DNA from: Sediminibacterium soli
GTDB taxonomy: Bacteria > Bacteroidota > Bacteroidia > Chitinophagales > Chitinophagaceae
DNA length: 64,000 nt
Assembly: GCF_009939225.1 (NCBI RefSeq)
Contig: NZ_JAACJR010000003.1
Coordinates: 186,001-250,000, forward strand
Reading direction: 5' to 3'
Below the pieces are notes generated by a model, which saw nothing but the letters and a program-made list of their open reading frames with translations, had not been told where the DNA came from and did not search any database. Positions 34,861 to 43,867 of this stretch are shown piece after piece. The position numbers and the translations under genes are program-made. Each line of letters starts with the position of its first letter. Positions within the stretch are counted from its first letter, which is position 1.

Positions 34861-34911
34861 AAGAATGATGGTCGATTTGCGATTGCCAATTGCCGACTCA
34901 CAACTCACGCT

Positions 34912-36078
34912 TCACGCTTCCTTCCTGAAATAGAAGGTGAACAAAAACAGCACGACCCTGATAAACTGGTACGAGAACCAGCGGTAGAGCTGTTTGAACA
35001 GGTTCCCGGTTTTTTTGTGGTATTCGGCGGTTACTTCCACACAGTCTTCGCGGATGATCGTCTCGAGGATTTCTCTTGTGTTACGGGTAAAATCGTCGTT
35101 GCGTATGTCCAGGTTCAATTCTATACTGGCATAGGCGCTGATATCGTTCACATTGTAGGAGCCGATCGTCATCCACCTGTCGTCGCATACTGCAAGTTTG
35201 CCATGCAGTACGGTTTTCTGGTATTCGTACAACTGCACACCGTTGCGCAGCATCCAATCATACAGCCATCTCTCCGCTTCCTTGGCCAGCACCACATCCG
35301 ACACACCGGCGGCGATCACACGAATGCGTACACCCCGCATCAGCGCCTTGCGTATCTGCCGCCTGATCAGTTTACCCGGCAAAAAATAACTGCAGAGGAT
35401 CACCACATCGTGCCGGGACTGTTTCAGCAGTTCTATATAGCTGGAGGAGACCTGCAGTTTGTTGCGCACCCAGTCGTTGCGGCGCATGCGGATAGCTGTG
35501 CGTTCGGGTTCGGGTATTTCGGGCGGGGGTTGGTTAAGGTACAGTCCCTTATCTTTTTTGGCGAGAAAGCCGTTCCAGGTCTTCCAGCAGAGCATATGCA
35601 GTTCTTTTGCAATGGTGCCCTGCACATCGACCGCAAAATCAAGCCAGGCGGGAATACCCTGTACATCGTTGTACCTGTCGGCGATATTAATACCGCCTAC
35701 CAGTGCGCGCCGCGCATCGGCCACCACTACCTTATGGTGCATCCTTCTTCCGAAATAAAAATGTTTGCTCCTGAACAGCGGTTCAAAAAAACGGAACGAA
35801 ATACCCGCCTGCTCAAGATCGTGGATAAATGTTTTCGACAGATGCTGTGAGGCATACCCATCCACCAGCAGGTACACGATCACTTTGCGCTGCACCGCTT
35901 CTTTCAAAGCATGCGCGATTCTGTGCCCTGTTTCGTCATCGCCAAAAATATATACCTGCACATGAATGATCCACCTTGCTTCGCTGATCAGTTGCAGCAA
36001 GGCATCGAAATAAGGTTTGCCTCCTTTTATCAGCGATACTTTGTTTCCCGAAGTATATGTTGTGACCGGTTGCCTCAT
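34912..36078 (-). CDS. phospholipase D / cardiolipin synthase family protein
   Basis: 388-aa protein with two HxKx4D catalytic motifs, HHKVVVAD followed by GGIN, and HGKLAVCD followed by GSYN, the pattern of bacterial cardiolipin synthases and PLD-type phosphatidyltransferases. The N-terminal membrane helices of ClsA are absent; instead a hydrophobic C-terminal segment (FIRVVLFLFTFYF) is present, so membrane attachment would be at the other end, as in ClsB-like proteins. The small 51-nt gap to the upstream convergent gene contains GATTGCCAATTGCC and CACGCTTCACGCTTC word repeats. Confidence 0.85.
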   Translation of the reverse strand: MRQPVTTYTSGNKVSLIKGGKPYFDALLQLISEARWIIHVQVYIFGDDETGHRIAHALKEAVQRKVIVYLLVDGYASQHLSKTFIHDLEQAGISFRFFEPLFRSKHFYFGRRMHHKVVVADARRALVGGINIADRYNDVQGIPAWLDFAVDVQGTIAKELHMLCWKTWNGFLAKKDKGLYLNQPPPEIPEPERTAIRMRRNDWVRNKLQVSSSYIELLKQSRHDVVILCSYFLPGKLIRRQIRKALMRGVRIRVIAAGVSDVVLAKEAERWLYDWMLRNGVQLYEYQKTVLHGKLAVCDDRWMTIGSYNVNDISAYASIELNLDIRNDDFTRNTREILETIIREDCVEVTAEYHKKTGNLFKQLYRWFSYQFIRVVLFLFTFYFRKEA

Positions 36079-36199
36079 GCGGGGAATGATTGGATTTTGG
36101 GAGCTTTTCCGTCAGGGGTATTATTGTATCGCTTCATCCGCCGGTTGTTTCAGCGCGGTATAACCTTGGCCCTGCCTTCAGTAGTGATGTCATCAACCT

Positions 36200-36232
36200 T
36201 AAAGTTAGGCGCAAATATTTTTCGAAAACAAA
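36200..36232 (-). promoter_or_regulatory. candidate promoter for the phospholipase D gene
   Basis: On the minus strand TTTG (36232-36229) is followed after 21 nt by TAACTTTA (36207-36200), matching the Bacteroidota pattern. It lies ~120 nt upstream of the phospholipase D start. The 237-nt gap 36079-36315 holds no other recognisable element. Confidence 0.4.
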
Positions 36233-36315
36233 AGAACCTGCCCGGCAAACGTGTTTTACAGGTATGCAACCGGCTGACTGTCTCAACCGGGGACTGGCAT
36301 CCTGATGTAATGGCA

Positions 36316-37761
36316 TTATATTGGCGCCGTGCATTTTAAGGTGAGCCGCAGGTAAGGGTAACTCCTGATCATATCCCCGTGATCCGTGTAAAAACCCCTT
36401 AGTTTAAAGAAGCCCGATTCGGCGCTGATACCCCAGTATTTGCCAAACTGCCAGCCGAGTTCATTGGTGAAGGCGCTCAGGTAATAATCCGATCTGCCGC
36501 CGTTGATGGTATAACTCCACCCGCCGCGGTAACGCAGGTTGTAATAAAAGCGGTTGTTGAAATTGAGAATGCCCCCCACATGAAAAGCCAGACCCGTGCC
36601 GTAATCGTAATTGCGCCCATAATAATCTTTGTGCGGATTGGGAATGGCCGATAACAGGATTGGCCCGAGACCGAAATAGGTGTTCAGTTTTTTCCGCCGG
36701 CCGAGATTGTATTCCGTAAGCAGGTTCATCTTTACCGCTTCGGCGCTGTAGAAGAATGCCTCGTTCCTGATATAATCGTAGTTGGCGGTTACCATGGCAA
36801 AATGCGCATTGTTCAGCATGTTCAGCTTCCAGCCGGTTACGGATGCCTGTACGCTTACCACGTTCAGCAGCGAGGAATCATCCTGCCCGAATTCTGTTAC
36901 GATCGAAAAATTGCTGAAAGGTGTTTTATAGTCCACACCCGGCGAGCCATAGTTCAGCGTAAGCCTGCCGAACACGCCGAACTTGCCTTTTTCCAGGATC
37001 TTGTTATCGTTTACATTGAATTTCCGCAGACCCAGCTCCATGGCCATGGTAAGCGGCGGCAGCTCCTGTTTCTGCTCGGCCGTAGGCGAACTGCCCCATT
37101 TACCGTCGAGTACGCGGTTCAGCCCGTCCATCGGGTTAATCAGCGTGGCAAACACCTCACCCGCTTTTTTGGCAAACCCGCGTCGCCGGCTGTTGTGTAT
37201 TTTTTCAGCGAGGCGATGCGTCACTTCGCCCAGTATGATCCCGCCGAAACTGGTATTGATAAAATCGTTGGGCGCAGGTGGCTGGGTTTCGGAAAAGGTT
37301 TCCCACAGATAGCTTCCTGCAAAAGCGGCCGGCATGGATTGCCAGAAATTATAGCCGTTTGAACGGAAACTGTTGTAAAAGATGCTGCCATGAAAGGGGT
37401 GCCCGATCTGGTTGGTGGGAAAAGGATCATTGTCCCATTCCCAGCTTTTGGGCGACAGGTGGGAGGCCATCGTCTGGAAATTGATATAGGCCCAGTCGGC
37501 TTTTTTCAGGTAGCGGTCGTAACCCCATACCAGCGATTCGGACAGTCCCAGCTCGATCATGGACCTGCCAAAACGTTTCTGCGGTGTCATAACACGCCGG
37601 TTCCTGATCTTGATGCTGTCCGGGCTGAAGGGCTGGTTATGATCCGGCACCTGGGCATGGATGCTGTCTGCTGCCAGAAGCAGTAACAATACCACCAGGT
37701 ATTTTCCGGTAAAGCCCCTATGTAAGTGTTGGCGTAAAAACGCGATCATGCTGCAAGACAT
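36316..37761 (-). CDS. DUF3943 domain outer-membrane-type protein
   Basis: 481-aa exported protein. The signal peptide ends near LLLLLAADSIHAQ. The DUF3943 core includes WAYINFQTMASHLSPKSWEWDNDPF, HPFHGSIFYNSFRSNGYNFW and the PNDFINTSFGGIILGE region. The C-terminal half has alternating aromatic strands (NRFYYNLRYRGGWSYTINGG, YPYLRLTLK) typical of an outer-membrane barrel. The frame is open to 37860, but the Met at 37761 (or 37749) begins a sensible signal peptide. Function unknown. Confidence 0.8.
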   Translation of the reverse strand: MSCSMIAFLRQHLHRGFTGKYLVVLLLLLAADSIHAQVPDHNQPFSPDSIKIRNRRVMTPQKRFGRSMIELGLSESLVWGYDRYLKKADWAYINFQTMASHLSPKSWEWDNDPFPTNQIGHPFHGSIFYNSFRSNGYNFWQSMPAAFAGSYLWETFSETQPPAPNDFINTSFGGIILGEVTHRLAEKIHNSRRRGFAKKAGEVFATLINPMDGLNRVLDGKWGSSPTAEQKQELPPLTMAMELGLRKFNVNDNKILEKGKFGVFGRLTLNYGSPGVDYKTPFSNFSIVTEFGQDDSSLLNVVSVQASVTGWKLNMLNNAHFAMVTANYDYIRNEAFFYSAEAVKMNLLTEYNLGRRKKLNTYFGLGPILLSAIPNPHKDYYGRNYDYGTGLAFHVGGILNFNNRFYYNLRYRGGWSYTINGGRSDYYLSAFTNELGWQFGKYWGISAESGFFKLRGFYTDHGDMIRSYPYLRLTLKCTAPI

Positions 37762-37912
37762 AAAAAATTCATGCCTGCATCCACGCCCGCAAGGCGGGTA
37801 TACCCCTCTCGTATCGGCAATAACCCGTTTCGTATAATTTTCTGTACCAGGCCCCGGCACCGGTCTAAGTTTGACCTATCAAATGATCAAAAACACCTTA
37901 AATATCCGATTT

Positions 37913-40369
37913 ATGCCAAAACTTCTGACCATCCTGTTACTCCAGACACTGTTTATACCGGGCGTTTTTGCCCAGTCGGCCTCCGGCCTGGTAAAAGACG
38001 ATGCCGGCAAGCCTGTTGCAGGCGCTACCATCTCGCTGCTCCGTGCAAAAGATTCCGCTGTAGTGAAATTTGCGGTCAGCTCCGAGAAGGGTGAATACCA
38101 GTTCAACAGTATTACTGCCGGCAATTACCGTGTCAGTGCAGCTTATACCGGTTTACAGACAGGTTTTTCAGCGCCATTTGCGGCAAATGGAGCAGACAGC
38201 CGGCTGCCCGAGATGCAGCTCGCCAGGCTGACCAGCAACCTGGGTAATGTAACGGTTACCGCGCGTAAGCCGCTGGTGGAAGTGAAAGCAGACAAGATGG
38301 TGGTCAATGTGGAGTCTACCATCAACGCCATTGGCTCGGATGCCATGGAGCTGCTGCGCAAATCGCCCGGCGTTACGGTGGATAAAGACGATAACCTGGG
38401 CCTGGCCGGTAAATCGGGCGTTCAGGTATATATCGACGGCAGACCGTCGCCGCTGGCCGGACAGGATCTTGCCAATTATCTGAAAACACTGCAATCGAGC
38501 CAGATCGAATCCATCGAGCTGATCACCAGCCCATCGGCCCGTTACGAAGCGGCGGGTAATGCGGGCATCATCAATATCAAACTGAAAAAAAACAAATCAC
38601 TGGGTACCAATGGCACCGTAAATGCGGGCTGGAGCATAGCCACCTATGCCAAATACAACGCGGGTCTTTCACTCAACTACCGCGATGCCAGGCTGAACAT
38701 CTTTGGCAACTACAGCTACAACTCGGGTATCAACGAACAGAATATGTCTTTGCGCAGAACGGTGGTGGATTCACTGTTTGACCAGAAGAACCATATTCTG
38801 ATGAACATGAAAACACATAACGTAAAAGCGGGTATGGACTATACCCTTAGCAAGAAAAGCATACTGGGCGTGATGGTCAACGGTTCGTTCACCGATCCTA
38901 CTTTTGAAAGCCGGAGCACCACGCCTATTTCCTATATCCCCACCGGGGTGGTGAACCGCATACTGGTTGCCGAAAACAGGAGCACCGGTGTACGCAACAA
39001 CCTGAACGAAAACCTGAACTACACCTATACCAATACAAACGGCAACGTGTTTGCACTGAATGCGGATCATGGCAATTATCGTATCGATGGCAACCAGTTT
39101 CAGCCCAACTATTACCTGAACCCTTCCACCAATGCCCTGCTCAACAGCGTGATTTACCAGATGATGACACCTTCCGATGTGGAGATCAACTCGCTGAAGG
39201 CCGACTGGGATAAGAACCTGAAGAAAGGCAAACTGAGTTTTGGCGGTAAAACGTCTTTTGTTCATACCGATAACGATTTTCAGCGTTACGATGTCATCAA
39301 CAGCAGCAAACAGCTGGATAGAGACCGGAGCAACCGTTTCCGCTACAAGGAAAACATCAACGCCGCTTACCTGAGCTATGCACATCCGTTTAAAACCGTG
39401 ATGGTACAGGTGGGTGTTCGTGTGGAGAATACCAATACAGATGGCCGTTCAACCGGTTTGAAGAATGCGGGCGGCACTTATCTGAATTACGATTCAAGCT
39501 TCAGCAGGCATTATACCGACCTGTTCCCGAGTGCGTCGGTCAGCTTTATCAAGAACCCGATGAACCAGTGGACTTTGGCATACAGCCGTCGTATAGACCG
39601 GCCGGCCTACCAGGACCTGAATCCTTTTGAGAACAAACTGGATGAATACACTTCGCAGAAAGGCAATATCAACCTGCGCCCGCAGTATACGGATGCGTTC
39701 AGCGTAACCAATGTGTTCAAAGGCAAACTGGTATCCACGCTCAGCTACAGCCATGTAAAAGATCTGTTCACCATGCTGTTTGATACGGCCAATAAATCGC
39801 AGGCTTTTGTAACCAAGCAGAACCTGGCCACGCAGGATATCATCAGCCTGGGCATCAGCTATCCTTTTCAGAAGGGTAACTACAGCCTGTTCAGCAGTGT
39901 AAACAGCAACTATTCGTTCTATAAGGCAGATTACGGCAAGGGTCGTGTGGTTGACCTGAATGCCTTTGGCCTGAATGCGGTGTTGCAGAACAGCCTGCGC
40001 TTTGGCAAAACATGGATGGCGGAACTCACAGCCTTCTATAATGCACCAACCGTGTATATGGGAAGCTTCGAAGGTAAATCGCTGTACAGCATCAGCACGG
40101 GTCTTTCCAAACAGGTGCTGGGCGGCAAAGGTTCTGTGAAGATCGCCGTAAGCGATGTGTTCAATACATTGAAATTCCGCGGGGGAATCAATTTCTCCGG
40201 ACAGCATACCGACCTGGTACAGCAGGGCGAAACACGCCAGTTCCGTATCAACTTCAGCTATCGTTTTGGTAACAACGGTGTAAAAGCCGCACGCCAGCGC
40301 AACAGCGGTTCTGAAGACGAGAACAAACGTGTATCATCCGGCGGCGGAGGTATCAGCGTAGGACAGTAA
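37913..40369 (+). CDS. outer-membrane receptor with carboxypeptidase-regulatory and plug-like domains
   Basis: Exported ~818-aa outer-membrane protein. The signal peptide is MPKLLTILLLQTLFIPGVFA; then comes a carboxypeptidase regulatory-like domain (SGLVKDDAGKPVAGATISLL), a plug-like region (LLRKSPGVTVDKDDNLGLAG, QVYIDGRPSPLAG, IELITSPSARYEAAGNAGII) and a large beta-barrel. It fits the TonB-receptor-like barrel family without a SusD partner. An exact -7 box TAAGTTTG lies at 37866-37873. ATG 37883 is an alternative start. A strong terminator follows (40393-40438), then a LytS/LytT pair that may be functionally linked. Confidence 0.88.
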   Translation: MPKLLTILLLQTLFIPGVFAQSASGLVKDDAGKPVAGATISLLRAKDSAVVKFAVSSEKGEYQFNSITAGNYRVSAAYTGLQTGFSAPFAANGADSRLPEMQLARLTSNLGNVTVTARKPLVEVKADKMVVNVESTINAIGSDAMELLRKSPGVTVDKDDNLGLAGKSGVQVYIDGRPSPLAGQDLANYLKTLQSSQIESIELITSPSARYEAAGNAGIINIKLKKNKSLGTNGTVNAGWSIATYAKYNAGLSLNYRDARLNIFGNYSYNSGINEQNMSLRRTVVDSLFDQKNHILMNMKTHNVKAGMDYTLSKKSILGVMVNGSFTDPTFESRSTTPISYIPTGVVNRILVAENRSTGVRNNLNENLNYTYTNTNGNVFALNADHGNYRIDGNQFQPNYYLNPSTNALLNSVIYQMMTPSDVEINSLKADWDKNLKKGKLSFGGKTSFVHTDNDFQRYDVINSSKQLDRDRSNRFRYKENINAAYLSYAHPFKTVMVQVGVRVENTNTDGRSTGLKNAGGTYLNYDSSFSRHYTDLFPSASVSFIKNPMNQWTLAYSRRIDRPAYQDLNPFENKLDEYTSQKGNINLRPQYTDAFSVTNVFKGKLVSTLSYSHVKDLFTMLFDTANKSQAFVTKQNLATQDIISLGISYPFQKGNYSLFSSVNSNYSFYKADYGKGRVVDLNAFGLNAVLQNSLRFGKTWMAELTAFYNAPTVYMGSFEGKSLYSISTGLSKQVLGGKGSVKIAVSDVFNTLKFRGGINFSGQHTDLVQQGETRQFRINFSYRFGNNGVKAARQRNSGSEDENKRVSSGGGGISVGQ

Positions 40370-40392
40370 TTACCCGTTTCCGGTAACGATCG

Positions 40393-40438
40393 ATCCGTGT
40401 AGCCTGATGCAGTATGCGCATGGTTACACGGATTTTTT
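40393..40438 (+). terminator. terminator after the outer-membrane receptor gene
   Basis: ATCCGTGTAGCC (40393-40404) pairs with GGTTACACGGAT (40422-40433) over 12 bp with one G-U, followed by a T6 run. A strong Rho-independent terminator 24 nt after the stop. Confidence 0.88.
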
Positions 40439-40446
40439 AGTCGGTT

Positions 40447-41553
40447 ATGGCGGGTCATATTCCTTATTTTTATAAAAACATCCCGGTGGCACTTGAGAAA
40501 AGATATTCATTCAGGCAGGTAATGACGGTAACGGCGATAGCCTGCGTTTTCCTCATCATACTGCAGTTCCTGGCATTGCTGCTGGTGCCCAATGAAGCGG
40601 GGGGTATCAAAAAATACATCAGCTGGTACTCGCTGTTCTCGCATCTTGGGGTTTTCGGTTTTATGTCGGTGTTCTATTACATTACCGTCAACAGGTTCTA
40701 TACGCTGGTGAGCGGCAGAAAACCGTTTACCAAATACATACCGGTAACGGTGCTGGCCCTGCTGGCCTATGCAGGATACAATATCGCCACATTCATGGTA
40801 AGCCGGAAGATGGATAAAATGCCGCAGCTGACGGTGGGTCTTATGACATTCTCGATCATCGTTACCAGCACGCTGATGACGGGTATTTCGATGCTGATCG
40901 CCTACCTTACCAGTTTGCGTGACGAAGCCAAACAGCGTAAAGTGCTGGAGAAGCAGAAAATGGAACTGGAAATGCAGAACACCCAGGCGAACTTTAATTT
41001 TCTCAAGGCCCAGATCAACCCGCATTTCCTGCACAATACACTGAATTTTTTTTATGCCAAGGCATTGCCGCTGAGCGAGGAACTTTCCGAAGGCATCCTC
41101 TGCCTGTCCGATATCATGCGTTATGCACTCAACGAGGGCGGTAAGGACGAGAAAGCGCTGCTGCGCGATGAGATAGAACACCTGGGCAATGTGATACGCA
41201 TTAACCAGCTCCGTTTCAGCAATAACCTGAACGTACAGTTCCAGGTGGAAGGCGAGGTGGGCGGCGCCATGATCGTTCCTTTTGTGCTGATCACCATCGT
41301 TGAAAATGCATTCAAACACGGCGACCTCAGGAGCAGGGAACACCCGATCATCATCCGTATTAAAACAGAGGGAAAGCATTTGTATTTTTACTGCCGTAAT
41401 AAAAAGAACCCGGGCTTCAAGGAGATTTCAACCGGTATCGGTTTACAGAATATACTGCGGAGACTGGATATTGTGTACGGAAAGAATTTCCTGTATAAGG
41501 TGCATGATGAAGCCGAGTTCTATACCACAGAATTAACCATTGACCCGCTATGA
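40447..41553 (+). CDS. LytS-type sensor histidine kinase
   Basis: 368-aa kinase of the LytS/YpdA class. Four hydrophobic helices occupy roughly residues 25-155 (for example IACVFLIILQFLALLLV and SIIVTSTLMTGISMLIAYL). A short coiled coil (KQRKVLEKQKMELEMQN) leads into the His_kinase domain, with the phospho-accepting His in LKAQINPHFLHNTLNFFYA. An HATPase domain follows with VPFVLITIVENAFKHG and TGIGLQNILRRL. The stop overlaps the regulator gene by ATGA. The stimulus is unknown; proximity to the outer-membrane receptor is suggestive only. Confidence 0.93.
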   Translation: MAGHIPYFYKNIPVALEKRYSFRQVMTVTAIACVFLIILQFLALLLVPNEAGGIKKYISWYSLFSHLGVFGFMSVFYYITVNRFYTLVSGRKPFTKYIPVTVLALLAYAGYNIATFMVSRKMDKMPQLTVGLMTFSIIVTSTLMTGISMLIAYLTSLRDEAKQRKVLEKQKMELEMQNTQANFNFLKAQINPHFLHNTLNFFYAKALPLSEELSEGILCLSDIMRYALNEGGKDEKALLRDEIEHLGNVIRINQLRFSNNLNVQFQVEGEVGGAMIVPFVLITIVENAFKHGDLRSREHPIIIRIKTEGKHLYFYCRNKKNPGFKEISTGIGLQNILRRLDIVYGKNFLYKVHDEAEFYTTELTIDPL

Positions 41554-42266
41554 TCCGGTGTATCATTGTCGACGATGAACAACCCGCTATCGATGTACTG
41601 GTTACCTATGTAAGCCAGTCGCCGCTGCTGCAGCTGGCCGGCACATTCACAAACCCCCTCGGAGCCCTGAAGATGGTTTCGGAAGACGATATACAGCTGG
41701 TGTTCCTGGACGTGCAGATGCCGGAGCTGTCGGGGATGGATTTTATCCACGCCATCAACGGCAAATCACAGGTGATCCTTACCACGGCGTACAGTGAGTT
41801 TGCGCTGAAAGGATACGACCTGGATGTGGTGGACTATCTCGTAAAACCCATTCGCCTCCCGCGTTTTTTGCAGGCCGTACAAAAGGCAGCAGCCCGTATC
41901 GGTGACAAAAAGGAAGCGGCGGAGGTTATCCCGGCACCGGACCATATTTTTGTTAAGACAGGCACCAGGGGTAAACTGCAGCGGATCAGTTTTGCCGAGA
42001 TCGGCTATATCGAAGGCATGAAGAATTATGTGGCATTTGCCTGCGGCAAACAGAAAATACTGGTGTACGCCAGTATGAAAGAGATCGAGGAGCACCTGCC
42101 CGCCGACAGGTTTATGCGTGTGCACAAATCCTTTATCATTCCCATTAACAATATCACCGGCATCGAGGGCAATACCATTCATCTGAAGGATGTAGACACG
42201 GAAATACTGATCGGCGAAAACTATAAGGCCGAGCTGATGCGTGTGATAGGTGGTAATATAATTTAA
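41550..42266 (+). CDS. LytTR family response regulator
   Basis: 238-aa regulator: receiver domain with acidic pocket DDE (residues 8-10) and phospho-acceptor D54 in VFLDVQMPELSG, then a LytTR DNA-binding domain starting IFVKTGTRGKLQRISFAEIGYIEG and ending with HKSFIIPINNITGIEGNTIHL. It overlaps the kinase gene by 4 nt and is certainly co-translated. Targets are unknown. Confidence 0.94.
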   Translation: MIRCIIVDDEQPAIDVLVTYVSQSPLLQLAGTFTNPLGALKMVSEDDIQLVFLDVQMPELSGMDFIHAINGKSQVILTTAYSEFALKGYDLDVVDYLVKPIRLPRFLQAVQKAAARIGDKKEAAEVIPAPDHIFVKTGTRGKLQRISFAEIGYIEGMKNYVAFACGKQKILVYASMKEIEEHLPADRFMRVHKSFIIPINNITGIEGNTIHLKDVDTEILIGENYKAELMRVIGGNII

Positions 42267-42313
42267 GCAATTGCAATGGGCGTTTTGAAAAAATGCAGGC
42301 AATCATTTATTTC

Positions 42314-42352
42314 CTACTAATTTGGTAGACTAATAAAATTATCCTTACTTCG
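42314..42352 (+). promoter_or_regulatory. near-perfect palindrome overlapping a candidate -33 box
   Basis: CTACTAATTTGGTAG (42314-42328) is palindromic apart from one T/G pair. It contains TTTG (42321-42324), which is followed after 20 nt by TTACTTCG (42345-42352), a degenerate -7 box, just before the DUF1684 start at 42357. A regulator bound here would block the promoter. Confidence 0.4.
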
Positions 42353-42356
42353 CACT

Positions 42357-43256
42357 ATGAAAGGGATACGGATCATTTTGCTGGCGATGGTTTTGGTGGT
42401 GTCTGCGGGCACCTATGCGCAGGAGGCCGCCGGGTATGCCGGCAGTATTGAACAGTGGCACAGCGAAAGAGTGGAAGGCCTGAAAAAAGAGAACGGCTGG
42501 CTGAACCTGGTGGGTTTGTACTGGCTGAAACCGGGTAAGAATTATTTTGGCACGGATGCTTCCAATGATATTGTTTTTCCGAAGGGGTCCCCGATTGCCG
42601 CAAAAGCGGGGTATGTTGAATGGGAAGACCATATGGTTGTGCTGGTGCCGGCAGAGAACAGCGGTATTACCCTGAACAAACGCAGCGCGGACAGAATGGC
42701 CTCTATTGTTTACCACCCCGATTCGGCACGGGTACCGGTGGCGGCTGCGGGGTCTTTGCGTTGGAGCATCATCAAACGGGATGAGAAGTTAGGTATCCGT
42801 CTCCGCGACCTAAACGCCGCAGCGCTGGCCTCTTTTAAAGGAATAGAACGCTATCCCGCAGACACCCGGTGGAAACTGGAAGCTACGCTGCAGACCAGCG
42901 GGTTCCCCGACCGCATCAGCATCACCAATGTGCTGGGGCAAACCAACCTGCAGAAATCGGCCGGTAAACTGGCGTTCACCATCGATGGTAGAACCTACCG
43001 GCTGGATGCGCTCGACGAGGGCGACCAGTTGTTCGTGATCTTTGCCGATCAGACAAACAGCACGGAGACCTATCCCTCGGGCAGGTTCCTGTACGTTACA
43101 AAACCGGATGCATCCGGTAAGACCATCATCGATTTCAACAAAGCTTATAACCCTCCCTGCGCGTTTACCGAGTATGCAACCTGTCCTTTGCCACCCAAAG
43201 AGAACAGCTTGCCCATAAGCATCACGGCAGGTGAAAAAAAATACGATACCCATTGA
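42357..43256 (+). CDS. DUF1684 domain-containing exported protein
   Basis: 299-aa protein with signal peptide (IRIILLAMVLVVSAGTYAQ). DUF1684 signatures: KKENGWLNLVGLYWLKPGKN near the N-terminus and, at the C-terminus, RFLYVTKPDASGKTIIDFNK, AYNPPCAFTEYATCPLPPKE and the closing AGEK. The conserved Cys pair and Asp/Asn residues suggest an enzyme, but no activity is established for the family. It is a single gene behind an operator-like palindrome. Confidence 0.88.
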   Translation: MKGIRIILLAMVLVVSAGTYAQEAAGYAGSIEQWHSERVEGLKKENGWLNLVGLYWLKPGKNYFGTDASNDIVFPKGSPIAAKAGYVEWEDHMVVLVPAENSGITLNKRSADRMASIVYHPDSARVPVAAAGSLRWSIIKRDEKLGIRLRDLNAAALASFKGIERYPADTRWKLEATLQTSGFPDRISITNVLGQTNLQKSAGKLAFTIDGRTYRLDALDEGDQLFVIFADQTNSTETYPSGRFLYVTKPDASGKTIIDFNKAYNPPCAFTEYATCPLPPKENSLPISITAGEKKYDTH

Positions 43257-43388
43257 TGCGGAACACCGAAACGATACCGGGGTCGATCCATGCAACCGGC
43301 TCGGCGCATGTTTTCTGTTACGGCGATTTTGCGCCGCTTATCTACGGTTGTTGACCGTACTGATCATACGATAACAGGTACAAACTAT

Positions 43389-43459
43389 AGCCGCGTGGCC
43401 GAGCGGAAAGGCAGGGGTCTGCAAAACCTTTTACGATGGTTCGAATCCATCCGTGGCGT
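43389..43459 (+). tRNA. tRNA-Cys (GCA)
   Basis: A cloverleaf can be drawn by hand: acceptor arms AGCCGCG / CGTGGCG (6 of 7 pairs, with an A1-G72 mismatch and one G-U), D stem GCC/GGC, anticodon stem GGGGT/ACCTT with loop CTGCAAA (anticodon GCA), and T arm GATGG-TTCGAAT-CCATC. The discriminator base is T (U73), an identity element for CysRS. The 3' CCA is not encoded. A terminator follows at 43483-43509. Length 71 nt. Confidence 0.9.
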
Positions 43460-43482
43460 CTTTTATATGGCAAGCAATCGAC

Positions 43483-43509
43483 GGCCGGTATGTCTATACT
43501 GGCCTTTTT
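43483..43509 (+). terminator. terminator after tRNA-Cys
   Basis: GGCCGGTA (43483-43490), loop TGTCTA, TACTGGCC (43497-43504) with one G-U pair, followed by T5. Confidence 0.75.
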
Positions 43510-43607
43510 GTTTCTGCCTCGGGGACCGGCACAGTCCACAGATTTTTTTCTGCATGCGGTATTTTTTCTTCCATACATTTTAAATGTCAAAACAACAAGT
43601 AATCTTT

Positions 43608-43862
43608 TCAAACGGTAGGAATAATTTCGGTTTGTTTTTTTACAATTTCATAATATTCACAATCCTGTAACGATGATAGTTTTACACCCGAATTACGCAG
43701 CTTGTCATCGTTATTTGCGTTATCCATTGAGAATGAAAAACAGGATTTTCCTTCGGGATTGATCGTCCGGTAATCCCATATAAACATTCCAATAATAACA
43801 TACTGTTCAATGTATCGCTTTATGCGACCGGCATTGTATTGCCACAAACCAAAGAAAAACAA
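43608..43862 (-). CDS. possible small hypothetical protein
   Basis: An 84-codon minus-strand ORF in the AT-rich space between tRNA-Cys and susC. It could start at 43862 or at an internal Met at 43787. The C-terminal part (FSMDNANNDDKLRNSG, SLQDCEYYEIVKKQTE) reads like soluble protein, but I recognise no family. It overlaps the region where the susC promoter must lie. It may be a gene remnant or chance. Apart from it and the elements listed, 43510-43867 shows nothing. Confidence 0.25.
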   Translation of the reverse strand: MFFFGLWQYNAGRIKRYIEQYVIIGMFIWDYRTINPEGKSCFSFSMDNANNDDKLRNSGVKLSSLQDCEYYEIVKKQTEIIPTV

Positions 43863-43867
43863 CTGTT

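Noticed and set aside
35017..35850. 277-codon plus-strand ORF antisense to the phospholipase D gene
   Set aside because: The minus strand encodes two intact HxKx4D motifs; the antisense frame shows no domain.
43290..43583. ORFs running across the tRNA region
   Set aside because: They overlap tRNA-Cys and its terminator; composition is not protein-like.
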